Part shown: positions 45,096-56,220 of the stretch, one piece after another
How the letters are laid out: each line of letters starts with the position of its first letter
How positions within the stretch are numbered: the first letter of the stretch is position 1
Assembly: GCF_030403505.1 (NCBI RefSeq)
Contig: NZ_JAUEMJ010000001.1
Location: 177,834-241,833, forward strand
Direction: 5' to 3'
Length of the DNA: 64,000 bases
DNA from: Glycomyces tritici
GTDB lineage: Bacteria; Actinomycetota; Actinomycetes; Mycobacteriales; Micromonosporaceae
Program-made: the position numbers and the translations under genes
The notes under the pieces: model-generated
Told to the model about the DNA's origin: nothing
What the model saw: the letters and a program-made list of their open reading frames with translations, nothing else
Databases searched by the model: none

Positions 45096-46724
45096 ATGAC
45101 GAACCTGCCTCCGAACGCCTCCGGCCCCGGCGGGGCCCCCGCCCAGAGCAGCGGCGGTGGCAGCGGTAACCCGCCCCCCTCCCCGCGCCCCCAGGGCGCT
45201 CGCGCCGCCGCGAAGAACGGCGTTTCCGCCGATCCGGGCGCCGCCCGCCGCCCCTGGGGCGCGGGCGAGGCCGCCGAACTGGCCGCGGACGACGCGACAG
45301 TCGATCTCATCAGCCTCGGCAAGCAGATCCGCCACCTGCGCAAACAGCGCGAGATGAGCCTCGACGACCTGGGCGCGGCCGTCGGTTCCGCCGCCTCGCA
45401 GCTCTCCCTCATCGAGAACGGCAAGAAGGAGCCGAAGCTCTCGATGCTGCGGGCACTGGCCCGGGCCCTCGGCGTCTCCTCCGACGAACTGCTCGGCGCG
45501 GAGCCGCCCAACCGCCGCGTCGCGCTGGAGATCGCGCTCGAGCGCGCCCAGCGGAGCGCCCAGTACCAGGCGCTCGGACTGCCGAACGTGAAGCCCTCAG
45601 GGCGCACCCCCACCGAGATCCTCGAAGCGCTCGTGGGCCTCCACAGGGAGGTCGAGCGCCAGGTCAACCTCCACACTGCCACACCGGAAGAGGCCCGGAG
45701 GGCCAATACGGAGCTGCGCCGGCGCATGCGGGACAAGGACAACTACTTCGGCGACATCGAGGCCGAGGCCAGGACCCTCCTCGCCGGGGTCGACTACGCC
45801 GGCGGGCCGCTCTCGCAGCACCAGATCGCCGACCTCGCCGCCTACCTGCGGTTCACGCTGCACCACGTGGACGACCTGCCGCACTCCACCCGCTCGGTCA
45901 CCGACCTCAAGCACCGCCGGATCTACCTCACCCAGGTCGGCACCGGCTCCCACGACCCGCGCACCGTGCTGCTCCAGGCCCTCGCGAGCCATGTGCTGCA
46001 GCACGACGTCCCGCGCACCTACCTGGAGTTCCTGGGCCAGCGCGTGGCCACGAACTACCTGGCGGCGGCGCTGCTCATCCCCGAGTCGAGCGCCGTGGCG
46101 TTCCTGCGCCAGTCCATGACGGGCAAGGAGATCGCGGTCGAGGACCTGCGCGACAACTTCGCGGTGTCCTACGAGGCGGCGGCGCACCGGTTCACCAATC
46201 TCGCCACCCACCACCTGGGGATTCGGACCCACTTCCAGAAGGTCCACAAGTCCGGGATCATCTTCAAGGCCTACGAGAACGACGACGTGGCGTTCCCGGC
46301 CGACCCGACCGGCGCCATCGAGGGGCAGCCGATCTGCCGCTACTGGACGAGCCGCCAGGTCTTCGACGTGCCGGACAAGTTCAACGCCTTCAACCAGTAC
46401 ACGGACACCGCGACGGGCACCTACTGGTGCACCGCCCGCACCGAGCGCAGCGCCGACGGCCTCTTCTCGCTGAGCATCGGCGTCCCGTACGAGTCCGCGA
46501 AGTGGTTCCGCGGCAAGGAGACCAAGGCCCGCTCGGTCTCCAAGTGCCCGGACCCGGACTGCTGCCGCAACCCGCCCCGGGCCCTCGCCGACGCCTGGTC
46601 GGGCCAGGCTTGGCCCACCGCCCGCGCCGCCAGCTCCCAGCTCGCCGCCATGCCCATCGGCTCCTTCCCCGGCGTGGACGAGACCGAGGTCTACCAGTTC
46701 CTGGAACGCCATGCGAAGGATTGA
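45096..46724 (+). CDS. RamB-like regulator (XRE helix-turn-helix plus M78/ImmA-like domain)
   Basis: A 542-aa protein. A disordered Pro/Gly/Ser-rich N-terminus (about 70 residues) leads to an XRE helix-turn-helix ([53 protein letters not shown]). A peptidase-like M78 domain comes next, where the metal motif HExxH is replaced by ASHVLQHD. The C-terminal short-chain fatty-acyl regulator domain has [16 protein letters not shown] and a Cys cluster, [11 protein letters not shown]. RamB proteins control aceA/aceB and acetate use in corynebacteria and mycobacteria, and this gene is divergent from aceA. The Cys cluster may bind metal. Direction of control (repressor or activator) is inferred. Confidence 0.88.
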   Translation: MTNLPPNASGPGGAPAQSSGGGSGNPPPSPRPQGARAAAKNGVSADPGAARRPWGAGEAAELAADDATVDLISLGKQIRHLRKQREMSLDDLGAAVGSAASQLSLIENGKKEPKLSMLRALARALGVSSDELLGAEPPNRRVALEIALERAQRSAQYQALGLPNVKPSGRTPTEILEALVGLHREVERQVNLHTATPEEARRANTELRRRMRDKDNYFGDIEAEARTLLAGVDYAGGPLSQHQIADLAAYLRFTLHHVDDLPHSTRSVTDLKHRRIYLTQVGTGSHDPRTVLLQALASHVLQHDVPRTYLEFLGQRVATNYLAAALLIPESSAVAFLRQSMTGKEIAVEDLRDNFAVSYEAAAHRFTNLATHHLGIRTHFQKVHKSGIIFKAYENDDVAFPADPTGAIEGQPICRYWTSRQVFDVPDKFNAFNQYTDTATGTYWCTARTERSADGLFSLSIGVPYESAKWFRGKETKARSVSKCPDPDCCRNPPRALADAWSGQAWPTARAASSQLAAMPIGSFPGVDETEVYQFLERHAKD

Positions 46725-46872
46725 CCGCGAACCGTGTCGGACCCCTGTGCCAGGGTTGTTACCGGGGGCCCATCGATGTCCGATTTGCGCAGACCCTCCG
46801 TTCACCTTCGCGGCACCCTGCCACTGGAAAAGGGTTTCCTGCGATTCCGGGCGCGATGGCAGACTTGCGGGC
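46725..46872. other. Short intergenic gap
   Basis: About 150 bp after the RamB-like gene. A GGGTTGTTACCGGGGG-like imperfect repeat is visible near 46754, but no gene or clear terminator. Confidence 0.3.
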
Positions 46873-47670
46873 ATGGCCTCCTCCCCCGACCGCATCGCGC
46901 TGGTCTCGGACATCCACGGCAACCTGACCGCGTTCCAGGCGGTCCTGGACGACCTCGCCTGGCGCGGCGTCACGAGGGTCTTCAACCTCGGCGACACGAT
47001 CGGCAAGGGCCCGCGCGGCGCCGAATGCGTCGACCTCTCCCGCGAGCGCTGCGAGGTCCACGTCCAGGGCAACTGGGAGGCCATGATGTGCGCCCCCGAC
47101 CGGGTGCCCGAGGGCGACCCGTTCGACTGGTGGCACGACCGGCTCGGCGAATCAAGGCGCAAGTGGCTGTGGGACCTGCCGTTCAGCCACGACTTCCGTA
47201 TGAGCGGCAAGCACATCCGGATCTTCCATGCGTCGGCGAAGAGCGTCTTCCACCGCGTGTTCTGCGACCACGACGAGGCCGAGTTCCTCGGCATGTTCGC
47301 CAACACCGAGGCCACGGGGAACGGACCGGCGCCGGAGGTGGTGGCCTACGGCGACATCCACGACCCGTACCTGGAGAACGACCTCGGCCGCACGCTCGTC
47401 AACGTCGGGAGCGTCGGCAACTGCCTCGGCGACCCGGTGCCCTCATACGTGATCCTCGAAGGCGTCTACGGCGGTACGGCGCCGGCACCGTTCTCCGTGC
47501 AGTTCGTGCGCGTCCCCTACGACGTCGAGGCCGAGCTGGCCGTCACCCGCGCGCTCGCGATGCCTTCGGCGGAGTACTGGGAGGGCGAGCTGCGCACCGG
47601 CCTGTACCGGGCCGCCCAGCGCGACGGACGCCCGGCCGCCTACCACCGGCACCGCGGCTGCACCACCTGA
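46873..47670 (+). CDS. Metallophosphoesterase
   Basis: A 265-aa calcineurin-like phosphoesterase starting at ATG 46873. Metal ligands appear in order: SDIHGN, NLGDTIGKGP, VQGNWE (Asn/His), IFHAS and YGDIHDPY. VNVGSVGN follows, where the fold closes. This is the YfcE/ApaH-like class that hydrolyses phosphodiesters or nucleoside polyphosphates. The substrate is unknown. It stands alone downstream of the RamB-like gene. Confidence 0.83.
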   Translation: MASSPDRIALVSDIHGNLTAFQAVLDDLAWRGVTRVFNLGDTIGKGPRGAECVDLSRERCEVHVQGNWEAMMCAPDRVPEGDPFDWWHDRLGESRRKWLWDLPFSHDFRMSGKHIRIFHASAKSVFHRVFCDHDEAEFLGMFANTEATGNGPAPEVVAYGDIHDPYLENDLGRTLVNVGSVGNCLGDPVPSYVILEGVYGGTAPAPFSVQFVRVPYDVEAELAVTRALAMPSAEYWEGELRTGLYRAAQRDGRPAAYHRHRGCTT

Positions 47671-47844
47671 GCAGGCGGCCGAACGGTGGCACATCGTGTG
47701 CCAATCTCGGGCCGGTGCGGTGCGGCAAAGGGCGTCGAACCGGGATGCCGTCCCGTTAGGACACTGCCGTCTCGCGCCGCGTACCCCTGGTGACGGAGGG
47801 CGATCCCATACTGGGGCGGTACCCACCCTTCCCGAGGAGTGCCC

Positions 47845-48444
47845 ATGCGCCGCATCGTCCAACGTCTCCTGCTCGCGGTCGCGCTCGCCGTGTCCGCGGT
47901 CCTCTTCGTCCCCGCTCCGGCCCAGGCGGGCCCGGTCTTCACGATCTGCCCGTACATGGGGCTCCCGGAGGACTGCTACACGTGGGAGATCCCCATCCTC
48001 GAGCCCGAGGGCTGGCCTCCCGGCGGCTGCCCTGAGTGCCTCCTGGCCATCGACATCTGGGACGACTTCGTCGACCCGGTCGTCTTCGAGCAGTTCAACG
48101 AGTCCTTCGGCAAGGGCTTCACGCTGCTCGCCCAGTCCCGCCTCGAGCAGGACCCCAAGGCGGCCAAGGCGATGCGCGAGGCGTCCGTCGGCTACTTCTG
48201 GGACGCCGCGAAGGCGACCGGCAAGTACCGGGCCGAGCTCGACCACGTCGGCTGGTTCGACGCGAAGGCCGGCAAGTTCTTCGAGGACCCCGGGACGCAG
48301 CAGCGCCTCGACACGTTCGGCAAGGAGCTCGCCGCCGGCGTCCAGGCATTCCACAAGGCCTTGGGCGACCCTCAGCCCGAACCGAACATCGAGGCCGCCC
48401 TGGCCCACTTCGACGCCGCGCTCAACGCCGCGTCGAAGTACTGA
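47845..48444 (+). CDS. Exported protein of unknown function
   Basis: A 199-aa protein; ATG 47845 follows GAGGAG. A Sec signal peptide (residues 1-29, ending PAQA) precedes a mature part with four Cys residues in about 30 residues (CPYMGLPEDC, then CPEC). These probably form two disulfides. The rest is helical (VVFEQFNESFGKGFTLL, AKAMREASVGYFWDAAK, TGKYRAELDHVGWFDAKAG). I do not recognise the family. CATACT at 47808-47813 may be part of its promoter. Confidence 0.65.
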   Translation: MRRIVQRLLLAVALAVSAVLFVPAPAQAGPVFTICPYMGLPEDCYTWEIPILEPEGWPPGGCPECLLAIDIWDDFVDPVVFEQFNESFGKGFTLLAQSRLEQDPKAAKAMREASVGYFWDAAKATGKYRAELDHVGWFDAKAGKFFEDPGTQQRLDTFGKELAAGVQAFHKALGDPQPEPNIEAALAHFDAALNAASKY

Positions 48445-48510
48445 CCGATGCGCGGCCGGGGACCCTCGCGGTTCCCGGCCGCCGGCGCGGTCGGCCCTCC
48501 TGCTCCCAGG

Positions 48511-48936
48511 TCACGCGCTCTCGTCGTCCTCGAGCCCCACCGCGCGGCGCAGCTCCTTGCGGCGCTCCTCGAGGTCGGGGTCGCCCGATGCGTCCGAGAG
48601 CTGCTGCAAGACGTCGGCGAGGCCGCTGGCGATGGCGTTGAGCTTGTGCTGCAGGGCCGCGTCGTTGCGCGACTCGGTGTTCTGCAGCAGGGCGACCATC
48701 AGGAACGTGATGATCGTGGTCGTGGTGTTGATGATCAGCTGCCACGTGCTCATGTCGAGCCAGACGATCGACGGCGCCCAGAGCAGCACCACCAGGATGC
48801 ACATCGAGAAGAACGGCGCACGGGCGGCGAACTCGGACGCCCTCGTGGCGAACCGGTCGAACCAGCTGACCCCGTCGTCGATGTCGCGAGGCATGGTCGC
48901 GGACGGACGCTCGGACTCGTGCTCCTTGGCTTTCAT
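48511..48936 (-). CDS. Low-affinity iron permease-like small membrane protein
   Basis: A 141-aa protein with two transmembrane helices (about residues 42-60 and 68-85) joined by a short WLDMSTWQLIINTTTT loop. A soluble tail carries ALQHKLNAIASGLADVLQQLSD. The pattern W-F-D-R-F ... P-x-I-V-W ... N-T-x-T-T-I-I-T-F-L-M-V-x-L-L-Q-N matches the low-affinity iron permease family. Bacterial members are small, and transport activity has not been shown for most, so iron uptake is inferred from the family only. The start has no good ribosome site. Confidence 0.8.
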   Translation of the reverse strand: MKAKEHESERPSATMPRDIDDGVSWFDRFATRASEFAARAPFFSMCILVVLLWAPSIVWLDMSTWQLIINTTTTIITFLMVALLQNTESRNDAALQHKLNAIASGLADVLQQLSDASGDPDLEERRKELRRAVGLEDDESA

Positions 48937-49156
48937 ACCAGTGCGTTTTCCCAGCCCGGCACGAATCAAACATGTGTACTGCACACCCGTCTCGCTGTGC
49001 CGCGGGCGTCCCGGCCTGTATCCGCCGGGTTCGGGGCGGCCGTCCGGTTCAAGCCGTGCCGGGCGGCCCGGCGGCCCGCCGAGCCGGTGCGGTCCTGGGC
49101 CCGCACGGCACCGCGCGCACGGACCGCCGTGGGCGGCTCGTGCGCGCGGATCGCGG
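48937..49156. other. G+C-rich intergenic stretch
   Basis: About 220 bp with many short GGC/GCC inverted repeats (for example GGGCCCGCACGG around 49098) but no supported gene. Confidence 0.4.
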
Positions 49157-49567
49157 CTAGCTCTTGGAGGGCCACACCGGCTCGTCGCCGTTCCAGACCA
49201 CGCCCTTGTTGCGGCACAGGCAGAACGGGTGCCCGATCGGGTCGGTGTAGACCCGGAAGCCGTACCCTTCGGCCCCCACGTTGTCCCGCTGCAGCGTCGC
49301 ACCGAGTGCGAGGAGGCGGTCCTGCTCGGCCTCGATGTCGTCCACCTCGAAGTCGAGGTGGTACTGCTTGGGGTGCTCGGCGCTCGGCCAGGTCGGCGCG
49401 CGGTACTCGTCCACGCGCTGGAAGGCCAGCTCGATCTCCCCGAAGGTGATGCCCGCCCAGTCGGCGTCGCTGCCGTCCTTGACGGGCCGGCCGGTCACCT
49501 CGGCGTAGAAGCCGGCGAGCGCCATCGTGTCCGGGCAGTCGATGATGAAATCAGTGAGTCGCAGCAT
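49157..49567 (-). CDS. VOC-family protein (glyoxalase/dioxygenase superfamily)
   Basis: A 136-aa single-unit VOC protein. It opens MLRLTDFIIDCPDTMALAGFYAEVTGRPV. QYHLDFEVDDIEAEQDRLLALGA forms the second half, and YTDPIGHPFCLC gives the last strand with His. Such proteins dimerise to form a metal or drug-binding cleft. It is divergent from the WYL-domain regulator (138 bp between starts), which may control it. Unlike the VOC genes at 22337 and 53177, it lacks the shared promoter box. Confidence 0.82.
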   Translation of the reverse strand: MLRLTDFIIDCPDTMALAGFYAEVTGRPVKDGSDADWAGITFGEIELAFQRVDEYRAPTWPSAEHPKQYHLDFEVDDIEAEQDRLLALGATLQRDNVGAEGYGFRVYTDPIGHPFCLCRNKGVVWNGDEPVWPSKS

Positions 49568-49705
49568 CAGCCGATGATGCCACAGCCGGGCGAGACGGCT
49601 CCAGTACTCGTTCAGGGCCGCGGCACCGGGATTCCACCCGGACGCCCTTCCGACCAGATGCCCCACCGCCACAGCGAACCCGCGCATCGCGGGGATACTG
49701 GGGCG

Positions 49706-50686
49706 ATGCGCGCCGGTCGTCTCGTCTCGATGCTGCTCCTGCTGCAACAGCACGGCGGCATGACCGCCGAGCGCCTGGCGAAGGAGCTCGGCGTCTCGAT
49801 CCGCACGGTCTACCGGGACGCCGAAGCGCTTGCCGCCGCGGGCATCCCGATCTACGGCGAGAGCGGCCACGCGGGCGGCTACCGGCTCCTCGCCGGGTAC
49901 CGCACGAAGCTCACCGGCCTCACCGAAGGCGAGGCCGAGGCGCTGGCGCTCTCCGGCGTGCCTGCCGCGGCCACGGACCTGGGGCTCCAGACCGAGCTCG
50001 CCGCGCTCGAGCTCAAACTCTCCGCCGCGATGCCGCCGGCCCAGCGGGAGCGCGCCGAGGAGGCCCGGCGGCTGTTCCACCTCGACGTCGTGGGCTGGTT
50101 CCGCCGCGCCGAGCCCGTGCCGTTCCTGGCACTGGTCGCGAACGCCGCCTGGGAGCGGCGGCGCCTGCACGTCACGTACTCGCGCTGGGCGGAGCCGAAG
50201 GAGGTCGAGCGCGAGCTGTGCCCGCTCGGTCTGGTGCTCAAGAGCGGCCAGTGGTACCTGGTCGCCACGACTGCGACGGGTACGGCCGAATCCGGTCGGC
50301 CCCGGATGTACAAGGTCACGAACCTGCTGGCGGCCAGGAAGACCGAGCAGACGTTCGAGCGCCCCGAGGGCTTCGACCTCGCGGCGTGGTGGTCGCGCCA
50401 GCTCGAGGACTTCGACGCCCGCCGCTACCGGGGCGAGGCCCTGGTGCGGTGCTCGCCAGAGGCGGTCGCGAAGGCCCCGGACAACCTCGACGCGGACTCG
50501 GCCGCGGCCATCGGCCAGGGCACTGTGGACGAGGACGGGTGGACCGTCGCCACCGTCCCGATCGAGACCCACGCCCACGCCGCCGGCGAGTTCCTGCGCC
50601 TCGGCGGCCTCGAAGTGCTCGAACCCGAGTCCCTGCGCACCCTCATGCGGCAGCGCGCGCTCGAAGCGGCCGCCCTGCACGCCTGA
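49706..50686 (+). CDS. WYL-domain HTH transcriptional regulator
   Basis: A 326-aa regulator. The N-terminal DeoR-like helix-turn-helix reads RLVSMLLLLQQHGGMTAERLAKELGVSIRTVYRDAEALAAAGIPIYGESG. The WYL domain is centred on RRLHVTYSRWAEPKEVERELCPLGLVLKSGQWYLVATT. A WCX-type C-terminus follows. WYL proteins respond to nucleic-acid or small ligands, often in DNA-damage contexts. GATACT 6 nt before ATG 49706 may be a leaderless promoter. Its 3' end overlaps the convergent MFS gene by 44 bp. Confidence 0.87.
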   Translation: MRAGRLVSMLLLLQQHGGMTAERLAKELGVSIRTVYRDAEALAAAGIPIYGESGHAGGYRLLAGYRTKLTGLTEGEAEALALSGVPAAATDLGLQTELAALELKLSAAMPPAQRERAEEARRLFHLDVVGWFRRAEPVPFLALVANAAWERRRLHVTYSRWAEPKEVERELCPLGLVLKSGQWYLVATTATGTAESGRPRMYKVTNLLAARKTEQTFERPEGFDLAAWWSRQLEDFDARRYRGEALVRCSPEAVAKAPDNLDADSAAAIGQGTVDEDGWTVATVPIETHAHAAGEFLRLGGLEVLEPESLRTLMRQRALEAAALHA

Positions 50687-51887
50687 CCTCGGCGCGCATG
50701 GTGAGCGCCGTCGCGGCGAACGCCACCGCGCAGACCGCGCCGAGCACATAGAACCCGTACCGGATGTGGGTCGTGTCGGCCACCCACGCCACCACTACGG
50801 TCATGCCCGCCGAAAGGCCCAGGCCGACCGCGTTGACCGCGCCGAACACGCGGCCGGCCCGCGCCTCGGGCACCGCCGCCAGCAGCAGCGACCGCAGCCC
50901 GACCCGCGACAGCCCGATCAGGAGCGCCGCGGGCGGGATGCAGATCAGCAGCGCAGCCAGGTGGATCGGGAACACGAACGAGCACAGCGCGCACCCGATC
51001 CCCCCGGCCACCGCCGTCCGAAGCTCTCCGAACCGCCCGCTCACTCTGGGGTACAAGGCCGCAGCGACGCAGAACCCGAGCCCCGCCAGCGCGTCGACGA
51101 GTCCGTAGACGCCCGCGCCGCGCCCGAAGCCCACGTAGACCAGCACGATCAGGGTGGTGTTGCTGACCATCGTCATGACCTGGCAGACCGCGTAGAGGAA
51201 GCCGAGGCGCAGCAGGGGCGCGCCGTGCACGCGCTTCGGTTCGTCGGCGGTCTCGGCGGCCGCGTGAACGCGGGGAGCGCGGCGCAGGGCCCAGAAGACC
51301 GCGGCCGAGGCCAGGAACGTCGCCCCGTTGAACACGAACAGCGGTGTGGTGCCGACGAAGTGGATGAGGAACCCGCCGATGGAGGCGGCCAGGAGGGTGC
51401 CGATCTGCAGCGCCATCTCGTAGTGGGCGCTGAACCGGGCGACCCGGGCGGGGTGGACGCGTTCCTTGACGAGGGCGTTGCTCGCGGGCATGAACATGGC
51501 GGCGAGGAGGGCGAGGGCGAACGCGGTGCCGTAGGCGACGGGCCCGGGGTCGCCTCCCGCGAGCATCCAGGCCGGCAGGACGAGCGCGGCGGCGGCACTG
51601 GCGAGGTCGGCGATGAGGCAGAGGGTCCGGCGGTCGAAGCGGTCGGCGATGGTGCCGAACCAGAGGGAGAGCAGTGCGGGCGGGATCGAGACGGCGATGA
51701 AGAGCCAGCCGACGGCCAGCGCGCTCTGCCCGGTGGTGAAGACGAGGACGGCGGAGGCGACGAGCTGGATGCCGTTGCCGAGGCTGGTGATGAAGGTGGC
51801 GGGCAGGAGGAGCCGTTCGGCGCGGCCGGGGCGGGGCGGTGCGGTGCCGGGTTGCGGGGCGTGGGCGGTGATGGTCATGGAGGGCAT
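50643..51887 (-). CDS. MFS transporter
   Basis: A 414-aa transporter with about 11-12 transmembrane helices. The MFS loop motif between TM2 and TM3 is seen as GTIADRFDRRTL. TM4-5 carries PASNALVKERVHPARVARFSA. Members of this branch (ENTS/DHA3-like) export drugs or siderophores. ATG 51887 or 51878 may start it. Its last 14 codons overlap the convergent WYL-regulator gene (50643-50686), so the two transcripts are antisense at their ends. The substrate is unknown. Confidence 0.85.
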   Translation of the reverse strand: MPSMTITAHAPQPGTAPPRPGRAERLLLPATFITSLGNGIQLVASAVLVFTTGQSALAVGWLFIAVSIPPALLSLWFGTIADRFDRRTLCLIADLASAAAALVLPAWMLAGGDPGPVAYGTAFALALLAAMFMPASNALVKERVHPARVARFSAHYEMALQIGTLLAASIGGFLIHFVGTTPLFVFNGATFLASAAVFWALRRAPRVHAAAETADEPKRVHGAPLLRLGFLYAVCQVMTMVSNTTLIVLVYVGFGRGAGVYGLVDALAGLGFCVAAALYPRVSGRFGELRTAVAGGIGCALCSFVFPIHLAALLICIPPAALLIGLSRVGLRSLLLAAVPEARAGRVFGAVNAVGLGLSAGMTVVVAWVADTTHIRYGFYVLGAVCAVAFAATALTMRAEVRRAGRPLRARAAA

Positions 51888-51946
51888 TGTGCGGAGGGTC
51901 TACTGACATCCTTTGTCAGTGAAGTGCGGTGGTGTCGGTCACACCG

Positions 51947-52669
51947 TCAATCGCGGGCGCGGCCGAGGCGGCTGCGGAGGCGGGCGCCCGCGGCGGCGTA
52001 CGCGTCGGGCAGTTCGGGGAGCAGGGTGAGGGCGGCCTCGATGCGCTCGCGGGTCGCGTCCGGGTCGCGGCGGACCGCTTCGAAGGCCGCGACCGCGCTC
52101 ATGGGTGCGAGCCGGTAGTGCCAGGCGGGGTGCGCGTGCGTGGGGGCGTAGTGGGCGGTCAGCGCCTCGACGGGGGTCAGCGGCGAGCCGATGCGGCGCA
52201 GGAGCGGCGCGAGGCCGCACAGCGCCACCTGCTCGCAGATCTCCCGGGCCGAGGCCTGGTTGCGGCGGTGGGCGTCGTGGACCTCGTAGACCACTCCGTA
52301 GGCGAGGTACCGCTCGCGATCCGTCGCGGGGCGGGGGCGGGGCACGTCCCGCCAGAGCGCTTCGACGGCGGCAGGGGTGATCTCCGGTCGCCGCAAGGCG
52401 TCCTCGGCCGAGGTCGCGACGGCCAGGCGGACCGCGCCGAGGGCGATGGTGCTCTCCGAGTACCGGCGCCGGTACCGGAGCCCTAGGGCGGCTTCGGGTT
52501 CGGCTGCCTCGGCGGCTCGGCGCACATGCTCGGCGGTCGGCCCGTCGGTCCACGTGTAGGTCCACGCATCCGTGGCGGGGTCGAACTCGGCCGCGACGGG
52601 TTCGGCGAGGTCGGCGGCGAGTCGGCGCAGCCGCGATTCGCGGTCTGGGTCCGAAGGGGCGGTGGGCAT
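51947..52669 (-). CDS. Hypothetical protein
   Basis: A 240-aa protein, Ala/Arg-rich and mainly helical. LRYRRRYSESTIALGAVRLAVATS and AYGVVYEVHDAHRRNQASAREICEQVALCGLAPLLRRIG stand out. I do not recognise it and see no catalytic motif. It lies between the MFS gene and the VOC gene, in the same orientation as both, without close coupling. Confidence 0.6.
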   Translation of the reverse strand: MPTAPSDPDRESRLRRLAADLAEPVAAEFDPATDAWTYTWTDGPTAEHVRRAAEAAEPEAALGLRYRRRYSESTIALGAVRLAVATSAEDALRRPEITPAAVEALWRDVPRPRPATDRERYLAYGVVYEVHDAHRRNQASAREICEQVALCGLAPLLRRIGSPLTPVEALTAHYAPTHAHPAWHYRLAPMSAVAAFEAVRRDPDATRERIEAALTLLPELPDAYAAAGARLRSRLGRARD

Positions 52670-52734
52670 GCGGACATCCCATCACGGTCCGCCGGCCCCG
52701 CGGCGGCGGCGTTCGAGCCCGGTGGAACGAGCGA

Positions 52735-52762
52735 ACGCCCGGCCGGTGGTCCGGCCGGGCGT
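52735..52762 (-). terminator. Hairpin terminator after VOC gene
   Basis: ACGCCCGGCCGG, a TGGT loop and CCGGCCGGGCGT form a perfect 12-bp stem, 10 nt beyond the stop of the VOC gene at 52773. Confidence 0.75.
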
Positions 52763-52772
52763 GGTCGATCGT

Positions 52773-53177
52773 CTACTGCTGCTTGATGCGGACCATGTTG
52801 CCCGCCGGGTCGCGGAAGGCGCAGTCGCGGATGCCGTACGGCTGGTCGGTGGGCTCCTGGACGACCTCGGCGGTCTCCTGGAGCTTCGCGAAGACCTCGT
52901 CGAGGTTCTTGGTGGAGAGGTTGATGGAGGCGTACGTGCCCTTGGCCATCATCTCGGCGATGGTCGCCCGCTCCTCGTCCGTGATGCCCGGGTCGGCGGC
53001 CGGCGGGTGCAGGACGATGGAGACGTCCGGCTGCCCTTCGGGTCCGACGGTGATCCACCGCATGCCCTCGTAGCCGACGTCGTTGCGGACTTCGAAGCCG
53101 AGCACGTCGCGGTAGAACTCGAGCGCGGCCTCAGGGTCGTTCTGCGGCAGATATGCCTGGTAAATGTTGATGTCCAT
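52773..53177 (-). CDS. VOC-family protein, regulon member next to its AraC regulator
   Basis: A 134-aa VOC protein: MDINIYQAYLPQNDPEAALEFYRDVLGFEV, then VSIVLHPPAADPG, and the C-terminal DCAFRDPAGNMVRI. ATG 53177 has no Shine-Dalgarno site. It lies 7 nt after TAGAGT, whose first three bases are the TAG stop of the AraC gene 10 nt upstream. Transcription can therefore begin inside the regulator's last codons and give a leaderless mRNA. The promoter box is shared with the VOC gene at 22337 and the UvrA-like gene at 56137. A role in binding or detoxifying a drug or reactive compound is suggested by family and regulon. Confidence 0.85.
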   Translation of the reverse strand: MDINIYQAYLPQNDPEAALEFYRDVLGFEVRNDVGYEGMRWITVGPEGQPDVSIVLHPPAADPGITDEERATIAEMMAKGTYASINLSTKNLDEVFAKLQETAEVVQEPTDQPYGIRDCAFRDPAGNMVRIKQQ

Positions 53178-53187
53178 GCCGGCAACT

Positions 53188-53631
<444 letters not shown>

Positions 53632-53710
53632 GAGCAATATTGTGCCACCGCGAGCAGGGAGCGGCCAGGAGCGACGCTCGGCGCGGACCGATCCGGGGCC
53701 GCGCACCCGA

Positions 53711-53742
53711 ACGGAGCGCCCGCGAGTCCGCGGGCGCTCCGT
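53711..53742 (-). terminator. Hairpin terminator after UvrA-like gene
   Basis: ACGGAGCGCCCGCG, an AGTC loop and CGCGGGCGCTCCGT make a perfect 14-bp stem 19 nt past the stop of the UvrA-like gene. Confidence 0.75.
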
Positions 53743-53761
53743 GCAGTACGGCTGGGGCCGT

Positions 53762-56137
<2,376 letters not shown>

Positions 56138-56187
56138 GAACGCCACTCTAGAGGGAGGGTCCGACACCCGCTTCTCGAATCCTGACC
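56138..56187 (-). promoter_or_regulatory. Regulon promoter copy C before the UvrA-like gene
   Basis: On the minus strand: GGTCAGGATTCGAGAAGC (56187-56170; 16 of 18 identical to the other copies), 19 nt, TAGAGT (56150-56145), 7 nt (56144-56138), ATG 56137. Confidence 0.78.
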
Positions 56188-56220
56188 GGAATGATCACGC
56201 GGGTGCGACCTGCGGGAACG

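Noticed and set aside
49157..50749. Extension of the VOC gene to a 530-codon frame
   Set aside because: The extra part is antisense to the WYL regulator. The VOC fold begins at ATG 49567.
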